From contig NC_088302.1 in the NCBI RefSeq assembly GCF_032854445.1, forward strand, positions 2,970,023 to 3,034,022: 64,000 bases of DNA, given 5' to 3'. Position 1 is the stretch's first letter. Every line of letters begins with the position of its first letter. Below the pieces are notes generated by a model that was not told where the DNA came from, searched no databases, and saw nothing but the letters and a program-made list of their open reading frames with translations. The translations under genes and the position numbers were made by a program. Origin of the DNA: Liolophura sinensis (taxonomy: Eukaryota > Mollusca > Polyplacophora > Chitonida > Chitonidae). This document shows, piece by piece, positions 36,756-47,790 of the stretch.

Positions 36756-36770
36756 CTTTACGGACTACGA

Positions 36771-37136
36771 ATGGTGTACGAATGTCGGACATTCGCTTAT
36801 TTTGGACAGCGGTGTGGACGTCAGGCCCTTGCCCGGGACAGTGCTGTTAAGTCGACATGCGATGTTACTCGGCGACGGCGACGGCGACGGCGGCGGCGGT
36901 GGTGGGAAAGAAGCCTCCCAGGTAAGCGGCTAGAGAAGGAGCGTCTACAATTGCCATTGTAGATAATGAATGGTCTTGGAGGAGTTGCACGCTGAATTCC
37001 GCGGCCAACCCACCTACTCTGATGTACAGAAGATCACCAAGCACGTCTGCCACGGTGCCTTTATTTCCGCGCAAGAGTTGTACGCAGTAATCCATCTCTT
37101 GAGGCAGGCCGATGAGAAGTGACAGACGCTGCCGTC
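36771..37136. other. Unassigned part of the Polinton block with a CGG/CGA-rich run
   Basis: Contains a trinucleotide-like run (ggcgacggcgacggcgacgg and following, about 36870-36905) and a minus-strand ORF (36865-37095) with no recognised family. Confidence 0.4.
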
Positions 37137-38440
37137 ACCTTAGGGTTAAATAGGTTTGACGTCCGTGGCCGACCCCAAAGAATAGAAGCTGCGTGGATAG
37201 CCGAGCCACTTCACCCAATAGTACAGTTTTCGTCGGCGATGTTCCGTCTTTAAGATCTTCTCCACCTGATTAAGCTTGTCTGCAGCGGCCGCCACTGGTT
37301 TATGTTCGGTCTCTCCCGAGCAACTGTACCCCGTTCAAGTCCTCGAGTGTGTACACGACGGAGCACATTCGGAGCACGATGTGACTTTTCGAATTTCCCT
37401 TAACTTTACTTATACCCATGAGATCGCCGGCGTGGTTACGGTACACTGATGATTTTGATGTGGGTGGACCATACAAGGTTTGACGCACTTCTTTCTGGTT
37501 CTGCGCAGTGACTTCGATGGGGGTCCGCTGTATACTCCGGTGATACGCTCGATTTTAGCCGCGGACGAGCGATGATGAGGCGTCCAGGTACCGTCGAGGG
37601 TTATGAGCGGTGAAATACTTCTACAAGCGTCCTTTCAAGGTACGGTTTCAATCGTTCTACCACGGAGGCTTTGGTCTTGTAAAACTTGTGAAAGAAGAAG
37701 ACCCCTTTGTCCCTTAAAAATGCCTGGAGATGTCTGTTCAAAAACTCTTTGCCTTCGTCCGTTTGCAGGTACAACGGTGGACGCCTCGTCTTGAAAATGC
37801 GTTGAAGCGCCTCGATTAGATGAGCACCGGTTTTTGGTGCGCAGTGGGACGACCAAAGCGTCTTGGAGAGGACATCGATGCAGGTAAGTAGGTAACCGTT
37901 GTTGTCGTTCTCTTTGATAAACGCTCCCATGTCGACCAGGTCCGCCTACCATTGACTGTTTATAGCCCCAACCACAACCCGATTTCGAGGGTAGTGCCGA
38001 CGAGCGGGACGGTGCAGCGTAAACGGCTCCCGTTGGGCCAGTCAAGCTGACACGTGGGGCCGACGCACTTTGAGCACTTGTTGCCGGGCTGCCATGAGCA
38101 AGGGCTGGACGCCACTGTAAGCTGCTGGGCTGTAGGGCTCGTAGTACAATGTACGATGAGCTGCTGCTGGCGAGAAAACTGGCTGCCGGTGCGATGGTCC
38201 CTTGTCCTCTCTGTGTGTGTGCGTGCGAGTAGGTATATTAGGTGTGGTCTGGCAGAATGCGCGCACCAATGTGAGGGAACCTACCCCAGACATCATATTG
38301 TTTTTAAGATTCCAGCCCCGGTCTGACGACCGGTCAAGTTGGCTGGGGCTGAGATACGGTCTAGTCTCTGTGCTAAAAAAAACAAACACGCCAGTGTACC
38401 GTGAACATAAATTACCTGTTGTATTTACACCATTGTACAT
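37137..38440 (-). pseudogene. Polinton integrase with C-terminal chromodomain, broken
   Basis: The N-terminal part is represented by YYEPYSPAAYSGVQPL (about 38130). The catalytic core is in 37601-37930 and upstream: ADLVDMGAFIKEND with the first aspartate, LLTCIDVLSKTLWSSH, then LYLQTDEGKEFLNRHLQAF and KASVVER with the glutamate. A TGA lies near 38045 and a TAG immediately before ADLVDM. After KASVVER the frame changes at least twice before QTLYGPPTSKS and VYTLEDLNGVQLLG. The last segment (about 37140-37260), in yet another frame, reads QVEKILKT and YYWVKWLGYPRSF, a typical chromodomain. The order matches intact retrovirus-type integrases of Polintons, which join the element to host DNA. Confidence 0.92.
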
Positions 38441-38871
38441 GCATTTGATACAAGGCGTTTGTGACGCCTGGTTGGAGGGTCCCTCCTCGTACCTTAACGT
38501 GGGGGAACAATGTCTAAATAATAATGATGAATGGGCTGGGGATCATTGACCTGTCGGCAAACGTCTTCGGCATAAGCTCGCACAATCTGCAGACGTCCCT
38601 GATTGACAATACCACCCGCAAGCATACTACGGAGTACACCCGTATAGCCTCAAAGGTCGACGACGACGTACACCTATTCTTTCGACCTGGGCGTGGTGTG
38701 CAGGTTATTCAGGCTGTAAAGACACAAAATTTAAAAAAAAAAACACACACCAATCGAGCAATACGGCCATCAATCAAATCATTAATGAAAATCTTGGCAA
38801 TGGTCAATGTTCAGAACCCGCACCCTGGTAACGTCCCCGTAAACGCATATGTAGAATGATCACCGTATGCA
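38441..38871. other. Unassigned part of the Polinton block
   Basis: Holds a plus-strand ORF (38524-38859) with no recognised family and a mixed (aaaaaaaaacacacacc) stretch. Possibly decayed coding sequence. Confidence 0.35.
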
Positions 38872-39984
38872 TTGACCAGGGTTAAATGGTGGTATGACCG
38901 ACAAGAAAGTGGCGAGGGTGGAGCAATAAAGCACTTACTCGTCTGCGGGCTTGTCCTGCACGGTCATGGAGGGCTTCTGCAGGTTGGTTGCCATACGCTC
39001 CACGTACATCCAGGCGAAGAGAGGGTTGGCCTTCTTGATAGGCGTCTTGTGCAAAAACTGACGCAGTTGCTGCTTCACTTCATTACCCGTATCCCAAAGT
39101 AGTGGTGACTTGCGGGCCCGGAGCATGAAATTGACGAGCACGGCTCACTCTTACAGGCAACGGGTACGGGCTTCGTCCACGATGCTGACGGCCAGCTCTC
39201 CATCCTGCAGCCAGCGAGGAAAGGAGGTCTGGTCTATCGTGCCTGGGCGTTGTTTGTTGAGATCTGGAGCGTTCGCTTTGTGCTGCAACTGTAGGATGTG
39301 GGGCTGGAGAGCCACGTCGTACGCATTCCATAGCAAGTTAGTCAGGGCCACCTCAAGCTCTGACTCCAGCGAGGCCTGTTTGGGCTGCTCCAGGCTTAAC
39401 GCCACGGGCTTACCCTCCACGTTGTCGTCGTTTTCGTCATCGCAGCATGTCAATGTTTGGGATGGCTTCCACGAGGTTTTGCCAATTGATTAGGTAGTTG
39501 TGAGTGACACCGTCTTTGGTCTGGTAGAGCCGACCGTCGAGTCGATGTATCCTTCAGTTCTTCACGTGGACGAACATGGCGCCATCACGGACAGAGTGGA
39601 GAAACACAAGCCGTCGGATAATGGCTGACGCATCGTCAAGCCCACCTTGGAGACATCTACAGCCGGTTCCTTCAACCTAGCCCTGTTCTGCCCGTCGAGA
39701 GCGGCACGCTTGGGTGGGGAGTAGGGGTGTATGGAACATTGTAGAATCTCAGTCATGTTGTCATCACGCACCCTCACCCACAGCCACGAGGCGAGCTGAA
39801 GTTTGGTCACGGTCTCGCTGGGAGATATCCTGCACACCTTCTTCTCGGCAGGCTTTGGCGGAGAAGGGTTGGCAAAAGCGGATCGTTTCATAATGGCAGG
39901 GTCTTGGTGAGCGAAGTCTGGCGTTGGGTAGGCAGGTATTATAGCCGTAGTAGGTTGCCCCTTCACGGCAGCCCCACACCTCAA
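38872..39984 (-). pseudogene. Unidentified Polinton-block ORF remnants
   Basis: Three minus-strand frames follow one another: 39562-39984 (contains KLQLASWLWVRVRDDNMTEI), 39151-39453 (contains LEVALTNLLWNAYDVALQPH) and 38935-39141 (contains GNEVKQQLRQFLHKTPIKKA). They look like parts of one or two former proteins, with frame breaks between. I do not recognise the family. Position next to the integrase suggests a Polinton accessory gene. Confidence 0.4.
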
Positions 39985-40572
39985 TTTATCTCACCCGCGT
40001 GGGCGGAAGAAATTCAAGCGCCAACGTCACGCGAGAGAGCCGCCCAACTCAACTTTACAAGCCGACGTTTCGCTCACCCGTTGCTCATTCGTTCGTCCCG
40101 CTCGTCGCTCATTGGAGAATGCGACGTAACGTCAACGAAATCCGAGCGGGAAAAAATCCAGCCCACCCCATTGGTCCGTTCTGGCGAAACACAGCTCAAC
40201 ACTCAACTCTACAAGCCAACCAAACAGTATACTGTACTATACTAAAGCATACTACACTATCACATACACAACGCTAACTCAACGACACTCCCGCCACAAC
40301 CTCCTCCGCCGCAAATGGACATGTTCGGCCCATTCTGTACTACTATTATAAATGTTTGAAACTTTATAATCATTTTAATTCAATACATTATAGTAATTAA
40401 TATACTATAGATAGTAATTCACATACTATAGATAGTACAGGTGGGCCTAAGAGTCTGATATTTACTGGAAAACAATAATATCAGCTATATTATGGGTAAA
40501 TTCCGAAAATGTTATTTCATTAAAATAACAGAAATCTAAAATATGATGTAAGGTTCGTGATATAGACAAATG

Positions 40573-40962
40573 AAAACTATGCGTAATACTTTCATTTTTT
40601 TTCTCAGATTTTTTAAAGAGTGTTTAAAGGCATTCAAATATTTGAATACTTCGGTGGGCTTTATGAGCCATACCGATGGATTCTAGGAACCCTGACGTCA
40701 CTCCACCCTTTTTCCCTGATGTTCACCAGAAGGAAGGAATTTTTGGGAAAATTGTTTCAGTAATCTTTCACTCATGGTTTTGAAGGGTTATTCCAACATT
40801 TAATGTCGTGTTTAGAGTTGGAAAAACTTCCTGTGACGTCAGAGTTCCTAACCTCTGATAGTATGGTCCATAAAGCCCACCTCAGAATTCAAATGTTTGA
40901 AAGCCTTTAATTCTTTTCACTAACATCTGAGAAATAAATGAAAGTATTTTATGCATAGTTTT
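40573..40962. mobile_element. 390-bp MITE with about 100-bp inverted repeats and two CRE octamers
   Basis: The left arm begins aaaactatgcgtaatacttt and includes aaaggcattcaaatatttga, then atacttcggtgggctttatg. The right arm, reverse-complemented, begins aaaactatgcataaaatact and includes ggtgggctttatggaccata. Inside are ccctgacgtcactcc and tgtgacgtcagagttcctaa, so two TGACGTCA palindromes. There is no coding sequence. It is the relative of the 60-bp array at 846-3672 and of the remnant at 600-845. Confidence 0.88.
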
Positions 40963-41222
40963 AAGTGGTCTATTTAGTAATGCCTGCTTTGAATTTTTAG
41001 AGGCATTTTTCTTTAAGGAAAATGTTTAGTTTTTTTTTTGTTATTATTATTATTTTCTTCTTATTATTTTTTGTCCAAAAATCTCCCGTTTTGCCTTTTA
41101 TGTAAATGAATGTGTGATTACACAGTCGTTCGTGATAAAGTGTGACTGAACAATAACATACTGAATTGTCTGGCTTCACCAGAATTAAGGTAGCATGAAT
41201 GTGATCAAGACATTGGCCGAAA

Positions 41223-41720
41223 GGTTTTGCTCTTTATATGACAGGTAGAGCTTACGGTGTGGATATATGACAGATAGGGCTTACTGTGTGGATAAATGAC
41301 AGATAGGGCTTACTGTATGGATATATGCCATATATGGCTTACTGTGTGAGTATATGACAAAGAGGGCTTACTGTGTGGATAAATGAGAGGGCTTACTGTG
41401 TGGATAAATGACAGATAGGGCTTAATGTGTGGATATATAACAGATCGGTCTTACTGTGTGGATATATTTTATTTATTTGATTGGTGTCTTACGCCGTACT
41501 CAAGAATATTTCACTTATACGACGGCGGCCAGCATTATGGTGGGTGGAAACCGGCCACAGCCCGGGGGAAACCCACGACCATCCGCAGGTTGCTGACAGA
41601 CCTTCCCACGAGACTCGTGGGTCATTACGCTGCGCTAGCGCGCTAACCAACTGAGCCACGGAGGCCCCGTGTGGATATATGACAGATAGGGCTTACTGTG
41701 TGGATATACGTGGAATAAGC
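41223..41720. repeat. 27-bp tandem repeat interrupted by a SINE
   Basis: Units of atatgacagatagggcttac followed by tgtgtgg, about nine copies on the two sides of the SINE at 41467-41667. Some units are shortened (ataaatgagagggc). Confidence 0.9.
41467..41667 (-). mobile_element. SINE family 1 with tRNA head and internal deletion
   Basis: Tail ttttatttatttgattggtg at left, head gctaaccaactgagccacgg followed by aggcccc at right. About 60 bp of the body are missing between cttcccac and gagactcgtgggtcattacg. It is flanked by gtgtggatata, which is also the array unit, so the duplication cannot be separated from the repeat. Confidence 0.93.
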
Positions 41721-42031
41721 TATAACCTCTAGAAATCATCGATTTATTTTGTGTATAACTGAAGACAGATGGCTGATATAGAATTACATGTATTTACCTC
41801 AATGAGCCCTACACAGACTGTCTCTGACCAGATCAGAATGTGATGTTAAATTTGTACTTTCAGCAGGTGATACTGTTTCCTTGTGTATTTCTCCCCTAAT
41901 TAACAGCTGATAATAGGTTTTAGATTTCTTAAACGAAACGTTTTTATTTTAAATAGTCCCGATATACCTCAAAATCAAAATATACATCAAATATATATAC
42001 CTCAAATAAAAAATTTGCCGACTTAGACAGG

Positions 42032-43611
42032 CCTATGTTTGTACATGCAAGGCCCATGTTTGTACATGCAAGGCCCATGTTTGTACATGCAAGGCCTATG
42101 TTGGTGCATGCAAGGCCCATGTTTGTACATGCAAGGCCTATGTTTATACATGCAAGGCCTATGTTTGTACATGCAAGGCCCATGTTTGTACATGCAAGGC
42201 CTATGTTGGTACATGCAAGGCCTATGTTGGAACATGCAAGGCCTATGTTGGAACATGCAAGGCCCATGTTTGTACATGCAAGGCCTATGTTTGTACATGC
42301 AAGGCCTATGTTGGAACATGCAAGGCCCATGTTTGTACATGCAAGGCCTATGTTTGTACATGCAAGGCCTATGTTGGTACATGCAAGGCCTATGTTTGTA
42401 CATGCAAGGCCTATGTTGGTACATGCAAGGCCTATGTTTGTACATGCAAGGCCTATGTTGGTACATGCAAGGCCTATGTTTGTACATGCAAGGCCTATGT
42501 TTGTACATGCAAGGCCTATGTTGGTACATGCAAGGCCCATGTTTGTACATGCAAGGCCTATGTTTGTACATGCAAGGCCTATGTTGGAACATGCAAGGCC
42601 TATGTTGGAACATGCAAGGCCTATGTTGGTACATGCAAGGCCTATGTTGGAACATGCAAGGCCTATGTTGGAACATGCAAGGCCTATGTTTGTACATGCA
42701 AGGCCTATGTTTGTACATGCAAGGCCTATGTTGGTACATGCAAGGCCTATGTTGGAACATGCAAGGCCTATGTTGGAACATGCAAGGCCTATGTTGGTAC
42801 ATGCTAGGCCTATGTTTGTACATGCAAGGCCTATGTTTATACATGCAAGGCCTATGTTGGAACATGCAAGGCCTATGTTGGAACATGCAAGGCCTATGTT
42901 GGAACATCCAAAGCCTATGTTTGTACATGCAAGGCCTATGTTTATACATGCAAGGCCTATGTTGGAACATGCAAGGCCTATGTTGGAACATGCAAGGCCT
43001 ATGTTGGTACATGCAAGGCCTATGTTGGAACATGCAAGGCCTATGTTTATACATGCAAGGCCTATGTTTGTACATGCAAGGCCTATGTTGGTACATGCAA
43101 GGCCTATGTTTGTACATGCAAGGCCTATGTTGGTACATGCAAGGCCTATGTTTGTACATGCAAGGCCTATGTTGGTACATGCTAGGCCTATGTTGGTACA
43201 TGCAAGGCCTATGTTGGTACATGCAAGGCCTATGTTTGTACATGCAAGGCCTATGTTTGTACATGCAAGGCCTATGTTGGAACATGCAAGGCCTATGTTG
43301 GAACATGCAAGGCCTATGTTTGTACATGCAAGGCCTATGTTGGAACATGCAAGGCCTATGTTGGAACATGCAAGGCCTATGTTTGTACATGCAAGGCCTA
43401 TGTTGGAACATGCAAGGCCTATGTTGGTACATGCAAGGCCTATGTTGGAACATGCAAGGCCTATGTTGGAACATGCAAGGCCTATGTTTGTACATGCAAG
43501 GCCTATGTTGGAACATGCAAGGCCTATGTTGGAACATGCAAGGCCTATGTTGGAACATGCAAGGCCTATGTTGGTACATGCAAGGCCTATGTTGGAACAT
43601 GCAAGGCCTAA
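42032..43611. repeat. 21-bp tandem repeat, about 75 units
   Basis: Unit aaggcctatgttggaacatg followed by c. Unit length is constant across 1.6 kb. Differences are almost confined to the hexamer ttggaa / ttggta / tttgta / tttata and to aaggcc(t/c)atg. Because 21 is divisible by three and the unit lacks stops in several frames, four ORFs of more than 530 codons overlap on both strands; none is likely to be a gene. Confidence 0.97.
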
Positions 43612-44430
43612 TACCAATAACTTTATATGCAATATTACTGGGTTGGGTTAATGATGATAACAAACAGCCTCAAAGTCATAAACGTCAACTAAAAATGTGA
43701 AATCGCGATACTAGTATACTTCAAAAGATATGAACCATTCAATCAGTAAAAGAGAAATGGATTTATGTGATAAAAGATAACAATAATATAGCTTTTAGGA
43801 CAATGATTTGTTCTGTTGATGCTGGTTGATGACATTCCTCTTTAATGGCCGGCATATATTAAAGGAAGTAAAGGACGACTTAAGGGAAATAAAAGTTATC
43901 CCCCACCTCCAAACATTACTAATCTTCTGTGATCAAATACAGAAGATTAGTCACTACATTAAAGCAATAATTCCTAATATTCGAAGCGAAGAAGTCGTAG
44001 GTTTGCACCAACGTTCATGAAAAATAACAAAACAAAAAGAAACTTACTGTTTATAAACAAGAGATTAAGGCAGAGCCTTAGCCCAGCCGTGGATTTCCAG
44101 ACGATTAAATACGCTAAAAACGCCATACTTAAATTTACAAAACGTCCCATCTCTTATCCTGACGTGCCAGCCATTTGTAAGCCGCTGTACATCCAGTGCT
44201 GTGTTCGGTATCTATAGTTGTTCACATGATGAGAACTCACTAAAATCCAGATCTCAGTTTGAAATCACTGATTGTAAACAACTAAATGTACAGTTTTGAT
44301 ATTTTTGTTATTTCATACAATTACTACCATCACTGTACACTCTAATGGTCATTGCAAATTAAAAATCTGAAAATGCCAGCTGAATTACATGTTAACCCAG
44401 TATACCAAACATTTAAAATGATACCGTTAT
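43612..44430. other. Unassigned AT-rich stretch with two short ORFs
   Basis: Plus-strand ORFs at 43826-44020 and 44017-44217 are adjacent and of protein-like composition (for example PISYPDVPAICKPLYIQC), perhaps a decayed mobile-element gene, but no family is recognised. Confidence 0.35.
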
Positions 44431-44435
44431 CCCCT

Positions 44436-44525
44436 AGCACACCCCTCGCCAACTCCTCGCCGACCCCTTGCCCACCCCTCGCCGACCCCTCGCCCATTCC
44501 TCGCCAACCCTTCGCACACCCCTAG
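44436..44525. repeat. Short C-rich tandem repeat
   Basis: Imperfect 10-11-bp repeats of cccctcgccgac. Confidence 0.8.
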
Positions 44526-44807
44526 AACAGCTTTGGTACAGAACATCATATAACGATGGTCTATCCCTGGGAACCCTTTAGAGAACTTTTGGAGACATTG
44601 ACCAATATTTCAAATTTACCACAGGCTCGCTTGAGAGCAAACGATCGTGATAACTAATGGCTTAACTTTATCTTCTTTATAGTTCATATTCTTTATAAAC
44701 ATGTCAACATGTATTTTTCCTAAATACTGTAGCATTAGCCCTACTCTATTGTAAAGAAGTGATGAATGACAACACATCTTCTGACTTGATTACTGCATGA
44801 AATCTTA

Positions 44808-45068
44808 CTTTCAAAGTTAAATCCTTTTGGATTTCGAGGAAACGCCAATAAGTGGTTCCAAAGCTATTTGTCAGCCAGAATACAATGCATACACAATATA
44901 ACATTTACGACATCTACCTTTCTAACTATGTCCCATGGAGTTCCCCAAGGGTCAATTCTTGGACCTATTCTATTTCAAGTTTACATAAACCACATCACTT
45001 CCGTTAGTAATATCTCAGAACTCTTACTCTTTGCTGATGACAGGTCTGTATCGCTGTCAAAGTGAAAC
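44808..45068 (+). pseudogene. Non-LTR retrotransposon reverse transcriptase fragment
   Basis: The open frame contains NPFGFRGNANKWFQSYLSAR, then HGVPQGSILGPILFQVYIN and LLLFADDRS. These are the conserved reverse transcriptase blocks: the GFRG/W-x-x-SYL region, VPQGSILGP, and the catalytic F-A-D-D. It ends at a TGA at 45065 and no further domains follow, so this is a truncated copy. Jockey/CR1-like clades share these patterns; I cannot assign the clade. Confidence 0.85.
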
Positions 45069-45420
45069 ACTCAAAATACTACAGAAATGTATACTGTATT
45101 TCAAACCATTCTCATGAAGTAACAAAAGCGTAAAACTGGTTTTTCTTGAAATTTTCAAGGCAATCAACTAAATCTTTATCGCGTAAAATGTCGATCTGAT
45201 TCATCTCTTTATACTATTCGCAGAAAAGGCACTAAACTGTGGAAAAGTGTGACCTCAAATCTAAAATGTAAGTCAATTTAATGTACGTCAAGTTATTTAT
45301 GTATTTGAAAATTGTGTAATTTTTATTTTATGTCTGTCTTACTGGATAGCACAAGTTAAAACTGGTGACAATGTGGTAGTGCAATACTATTACATCTTTC
45401 ATATTATATTATTTACAACA
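45069..45420. other. AT-rich stretch, nothing further recognised
   Basis: Could include decayed 3' sequence of the retrotransposon fragment before it. Confidence 0.4.
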
Positions 45421-45597
45421 GAGTCCGGTTTCTCGAAACTTCTGGAGTTACTTTGCTTAAGCAACATAATACTATACTTAGGAAGTGTTTGACTTAAGTT
45501 TTGTCGAGAAACACTCCATCCTGGACTTTAACCAAAAACTCCGACTTCAACAATTTACTGGACGTAAGAAGTTCGTGAAACCGGGCCCAGTTCATTA
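45421..45597. mobile_element. Short inverted-repeat element (MITE-like)
   Basis: Left end gtccggtttctcgaaacttc and right end gaagttcgtgaaaccgggcc are imperfect inverted repeats about 170 bp apart, with ggagttactttgc / caatttactggacgt also partly matching. Confidence 0.55.
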
Positions 45598-45887
45598 CTC
45601 GTAAGGTGCTGAACATTAGTATCTACGTGATATTGGTGGACTGTTTTGATACAATCTTTCATATCCACTCTATAGGGGATAGAACAGGCCCCATTGAGTT
45701 TTATTCTCGCCTACTGTGTTTGCATACATTAATGTAAACAAAATCTATTTTATAGTGAATAAATGATATGAAATGAATTACATGTAATCCCTCGTTCCTT
45801 GTAGAATCATAAACTGTGTTTCTACTCATAAAATGTCTGAAGATATGTACAGGAACCGCTACAGTACAACAATGCAGAAATCGTAAC

Positions 45888-46065
45888 TAATTATTCAGTT
45901 ATCTATCTGACTGTTGCTTAACGCCACATTACTCAAGACCTGTTTACGTATCCAATGGCGGTCAGTTTTATGGGTAGAGGAAACGGGAGTGATCAGGAAG
46001 AACAACCCACCTTCGGCAAGTTACTGACGAACTTTCCCACATTTGAGGTTCAAATATGTACACTG
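45888..46065 (-). mobile_element. Diverged SINE-like element, another family
   Basis: Reads tatctatctgactgttgctt, aacgccacattactcaagac, then ggcggtcagttttatgggta and ctttcccacatttgaggttc. It keeps the order of the family 1 SINE body (tail, taacgccnnactcaaga, gcggtcag, ttcccaca) but is strongly diverged. Confidence 0.45.
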
Positions 46066-46369
46066 CATTGGTGGAACAGAAGACAAATACTAGCCAAATA
46101 ACCACACCTTGTCTCCAAAGCCCCACAAGCAGTGAGAACGTAGCAATCTACAAAATCCCTGCCCATGGTCGGTTAACAATTTAGATTCGCCAATAAACGG
46201 AGAAATCATTAATCAGTTCACAGTTTGGTCATAACTATCTAACACACCACAACCATATTCCTTGCTGTACCTGTTACTTGAACTTCCAGTGAGTTTTATT
46301 AAAAATCTCACCCAGGAAAGTCAGTCGTTAAAAGGAAAACCATGATGGTATACTTTCTCTTCTCAATAC

Positions 46370-46855
46370 ATGTGGTTAGAGTACTTTGTCATTTATGTGG
46401 ATACAGAGAGTGCTTTCTCTTCTCGATATACGTGGTTAGAGTACCGTCTGATGTGGATATATACAGTGCCTTCTTTTCCCAATACTTGTGCCTTGTCACT
46501 GATGTGGATATATACAGTGCCTCGTCTTCCCAATACATGTGCCTTGTCACTGATGTGGATACACACAGTGCCTTCTCTTCCCAATATATGTACCTTGTCA
46601 CTGATGTGGATCAAGACAGTGCCCTTTCTTACTAATTCATCTACCTTGACAGGGATGTGGATATATACAGTGCCTTCTCTACCCAACACATGTACCTTGT
46701 CACTGACGTGCATACACACAGTGCCTTCTCTTTCCAATACATGTACCTTGTCACCGATGTGGATACAGACAGTGCCTTCTCTCTCCAGTCCATGTGCCTT
46801 GTCACTGAAGTGGATATATACAGTGCCTTCGTTTCCCAGTACTGGTTGCTTTACT
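46370..46855. repeat. 51-bp tandem repeat, about 9-10 units
   Basis: Units contain ccttgtcactgatgtggata, tatacagtgccttctcttcc and caatacatgta. 51 is divisible by three, giving repeat-translation ORFs of up to 167 codons. Confidence 0.9.
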
Positions 46856-46924
46856 TTTGAAAGTGTTCATTAATTTACGTACATTTATATGTTTGATTGA
46901 TTCTCAATGCCATACTCAAGAAAT

Positions 46925-47245
46925 AATATTTCACAGTTGTTGAAGGTAAAAACAGTCCTCCTGTACCATTTGACTTGTGAAAAATGTTAGGTAACCTTTG
47001 TAGACATCAAATTACAAATGACTTGTCTGACCATGTTCCAGAGGCACAAATGACACCTCTTTCCTTTAGAAATTTCCTCATTTTTTCCCATCGCTTGTCT
47101 AAATAAGTTATTAGGAAACTCTTTCAGACACCCATGTTATAGTAAATCTGATCTTGCAACAGTAGCCTAACAAAATCCACAAGGACATTTTTTGGAAACT
47201 CCCCTATTGTTTGCTCGTACAGTGGTTGTTAGGTTTAGGAGTGGA
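46925..47245. repeat. Dispersed repeat, copy 1
   Basis: Matches 49140-49410 in the same orientation: aaggtaaaaacagtcctcct / aaggtaaaaatggtccaact, gacttgtgaaaaat, ttccagaggcacaaat / ttccagacacacaaat and cccatgttatagtaaat / cccatgttacagtaaat. No coding sequence; type of element unknown. Confidence 0.7.
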
Positions 47246-47579
47246 GGAAACCATAAATCTGTTAACCTGAATAAGCTTTGCTTGGCAAAGAAGAAAATGA
47301 TATAAAAAACATAAAAGCAACAGATGACTTCACGTCAGGTAGTTTTGTATTTATTACAGCTTTTGAGAATAAAATCGAAGCTTCATTAATAACAAACTGC
47401 TACATCATTTCCCAAGTGTGTTTCCATGGTAACTAATTGGGTAGTTGACTGCTACATGTACAAACAGTACATATATATCCATGGTATCTAGGGGGCGTAG
47501 TCCATGGTAACTAGGGGGTGGTTCACAAAAATGTTGTCATAGCAACACCTGGGTAGTTAACAAATGGATTTCTTTATCA

Positions 47580-47790
47580 AACTGACATCATACCAATACA
47601 TGTACTGTACAAAACTGACATCATACCAGTACATGTACTGTACAAAACTGACATCATACCAGTGCACGTACATCATACCAGTGCACGTACATCATACCAG
47701 TGCACGTACTGTACAAAACTGACATCATACCAGTGCATGTACTGTACAAAACTGGTATCATACCAGTACATGTACTGTACAAAACTGAAA
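47580..47790. repeat. 33-bp tandem repeat, about 6 units
   Basis: Units of gtacaaaactgacatcatac followed by cagtacatgtact; two shorter units near 47660. Confidence 0.85.

Larger units (their letters stand above)
29530..40320. mobile_element. Decayed Maverick/Polinton (adintovirus-like) element
   Basis: This block is visibly richer in G and C than both flanks. It holds fragments of the characteristic Polinton gene set: protein-primed DNA polymerase B (plus strand), capsid protein, small structural proteins, A32-like ATPase and chromodomain integrase (all minus strand). Every recognisable gene has stops, frameshifts or lost motif residues. The borders are approximate and come from the composition change and the outermost related sequence. 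AT-rich agtatac-type stretches occur at 30335-30445 and 40223-40260 and may be remnants of terminal repeats, but I could not align clear long inverted repeats or a target duplication. Two family 1 SINEs with target duplications lie inside. Confidence 0.85.

Noticed and set aside
41944-43700. Four overlapping ORFs of 538-562 codons on both strands
   Set aside because: All are translations of the 21-bp array. Openness in several frames on both strands is expected for this unit.
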